Of a stretch of DNA of 5,002 nt, positions 4,812 through 5,002 are shown in pieces; position 1 is the first letter of the stretch; each line of letters begins with the position of its first letter. The notes beneath the pieces are model-generated. The model saw nothing but the letters and a program-made list of their open reading frames with translations. It was not told the DNA's origin and did no database searches. This DNA comes from an uncultured Candidatus Saccharibacteria bacterium (GTDB taxonomy: Bacteria > Patescibacteria > Saccharimonadia > Saccharimonadales > JAEWBQ01), in assembly GCA_946885745.1 (NCBI GenBank), contig CAMPGV010000052.1, positions 1 through 5,002 on the forward strand, written 5' to 3'. The translations under genes were made by a program, and so were the position numbers.

Positions 4812-5002
4812 ATGTGGGAAAAAAACAAACAACGTGGCTTCACCATTGTCGAACTTCTCATTGTTATCGTAGTTATTGCCATCTTGGCAGCTATCACGAT
4901 CGTGGCATTTAATGGCATTCAAAAGCGCGGCAGCGACTCTCAGCGCAAGTCTGATATCGCCGCGATCACCAAGGCATTAGAACTGTACTACATCGACAAC
5001 GG
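4812..5002 (+). CDS. Type IV pilin-like protein P7, partial (cut by window end)
   Basis: Sixty-three codons are visible and the frame is open to the window edge. The protein starts MWEKNKQRG, a 9-residue leader cut before Phe10, with Glu5 of the mature form at residue 14. The invariant helix follows, and then FNGIQKRGSDSQRKSD and an amphipathic helix ending ALELYYIDNG. That last segment resembles the Y-x-x-D-x-G region of pilins that go on to a DPWG domain, such as P3's LLYRADRG, so P7 may belong to that subgroup, but its globular part is missing. The Met-Trp start and promoter geometry match P1 and P5. An A7 run (4819-4825) covers codons 3-5. Confidence 0.88.
   Translation, partial: MWEKNKQRGFTIVELLIVIVVIAILAAITIVAFNGIQKRGSDSQRKSDIAAITKALELYYIDN

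Noticed and set aside
1136..5002. The repeated helix-coding segments as a CRISPR-like or non-coding repeat array
   Set aside because: The repeats are in-frame coding modules with synonymous variation, spaced by whole genes of different length.
1..5002. Use of a recoded UGA codon as in some CPR phyla
   Set aside because: No in-frame TGA interrupts the called genes; every Trp is TGG and all complete genes stop at TAA or TAG, so there is no evidence of recoding.

Overview
The window is most likely from a Patescibacteria/CPR genome, probably Candidatus Saccharibacteria (TM7). This rests on the near-invariant pilin N-terminus (FTIVELLIVIVVIAILAAIT, then A[Y/F]NGIQ), which I associate with that lineage. 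Moderate GC, very compact intergenic regions and standard-code stops (only TAA and TAG used) fit too. The lineage call is inference; no rRNA or other marker is present.

Layout: (1) 15-54 is a strong hairpin/terminator closing an off-window gene. (2) 73-1079 is a promoter and a free-standing alpha/beta-hydrolase with an intact Ser-Asp-His triad. (3) 1096-3148 is a promoter and four tightly packed type IV pilin-like genes (P1-P4). (4) 3172-4734 is a second promoter, 84% identical to the previous one over 57 bp, driving two more pilin genes (P5 and P6). P6 carries an extra C-terminal domain of about 190 residues resembling the carbohydrate-binding/tail-protein modules of actinobacteriophages. 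(5) 4741-5002 is a nested inverted repeat surrounding a third pilin promoter, then the 5' end of a seventh pilin gene (P7), cut by the window edge.

All seven pilins share the class III prepilin signal (G^F, Glu at +5) and a hydrophobic helix, followed by divergent globular domains. Four (P1, P2, P5, P6) have an aromatic-Cys ... Cys-Pro pair. Two (P3, P4) have a DPWG motif as in GspG-type pseudopilins. P7 is too short to class. They look like a family of major and minor pilins, with P6 a candidate tip adhesin. No assembly ATPase, platform protein or prepilin peptidase is in the window.

The most unusual signal is transcriptional. All four visible promoters have a -35/-10 pair spaced by exactly 17 bp, and the ATG begins only 9-11 nt after the -10 box, so the mRNAs should be leaderless or nearly so. 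Each operon-leading pilin starts ATGTGG (Met-Trp), while the internal genes P2 and P3 carry a GGGAG ribosome-binding site exactly 10 nt before the ATG.
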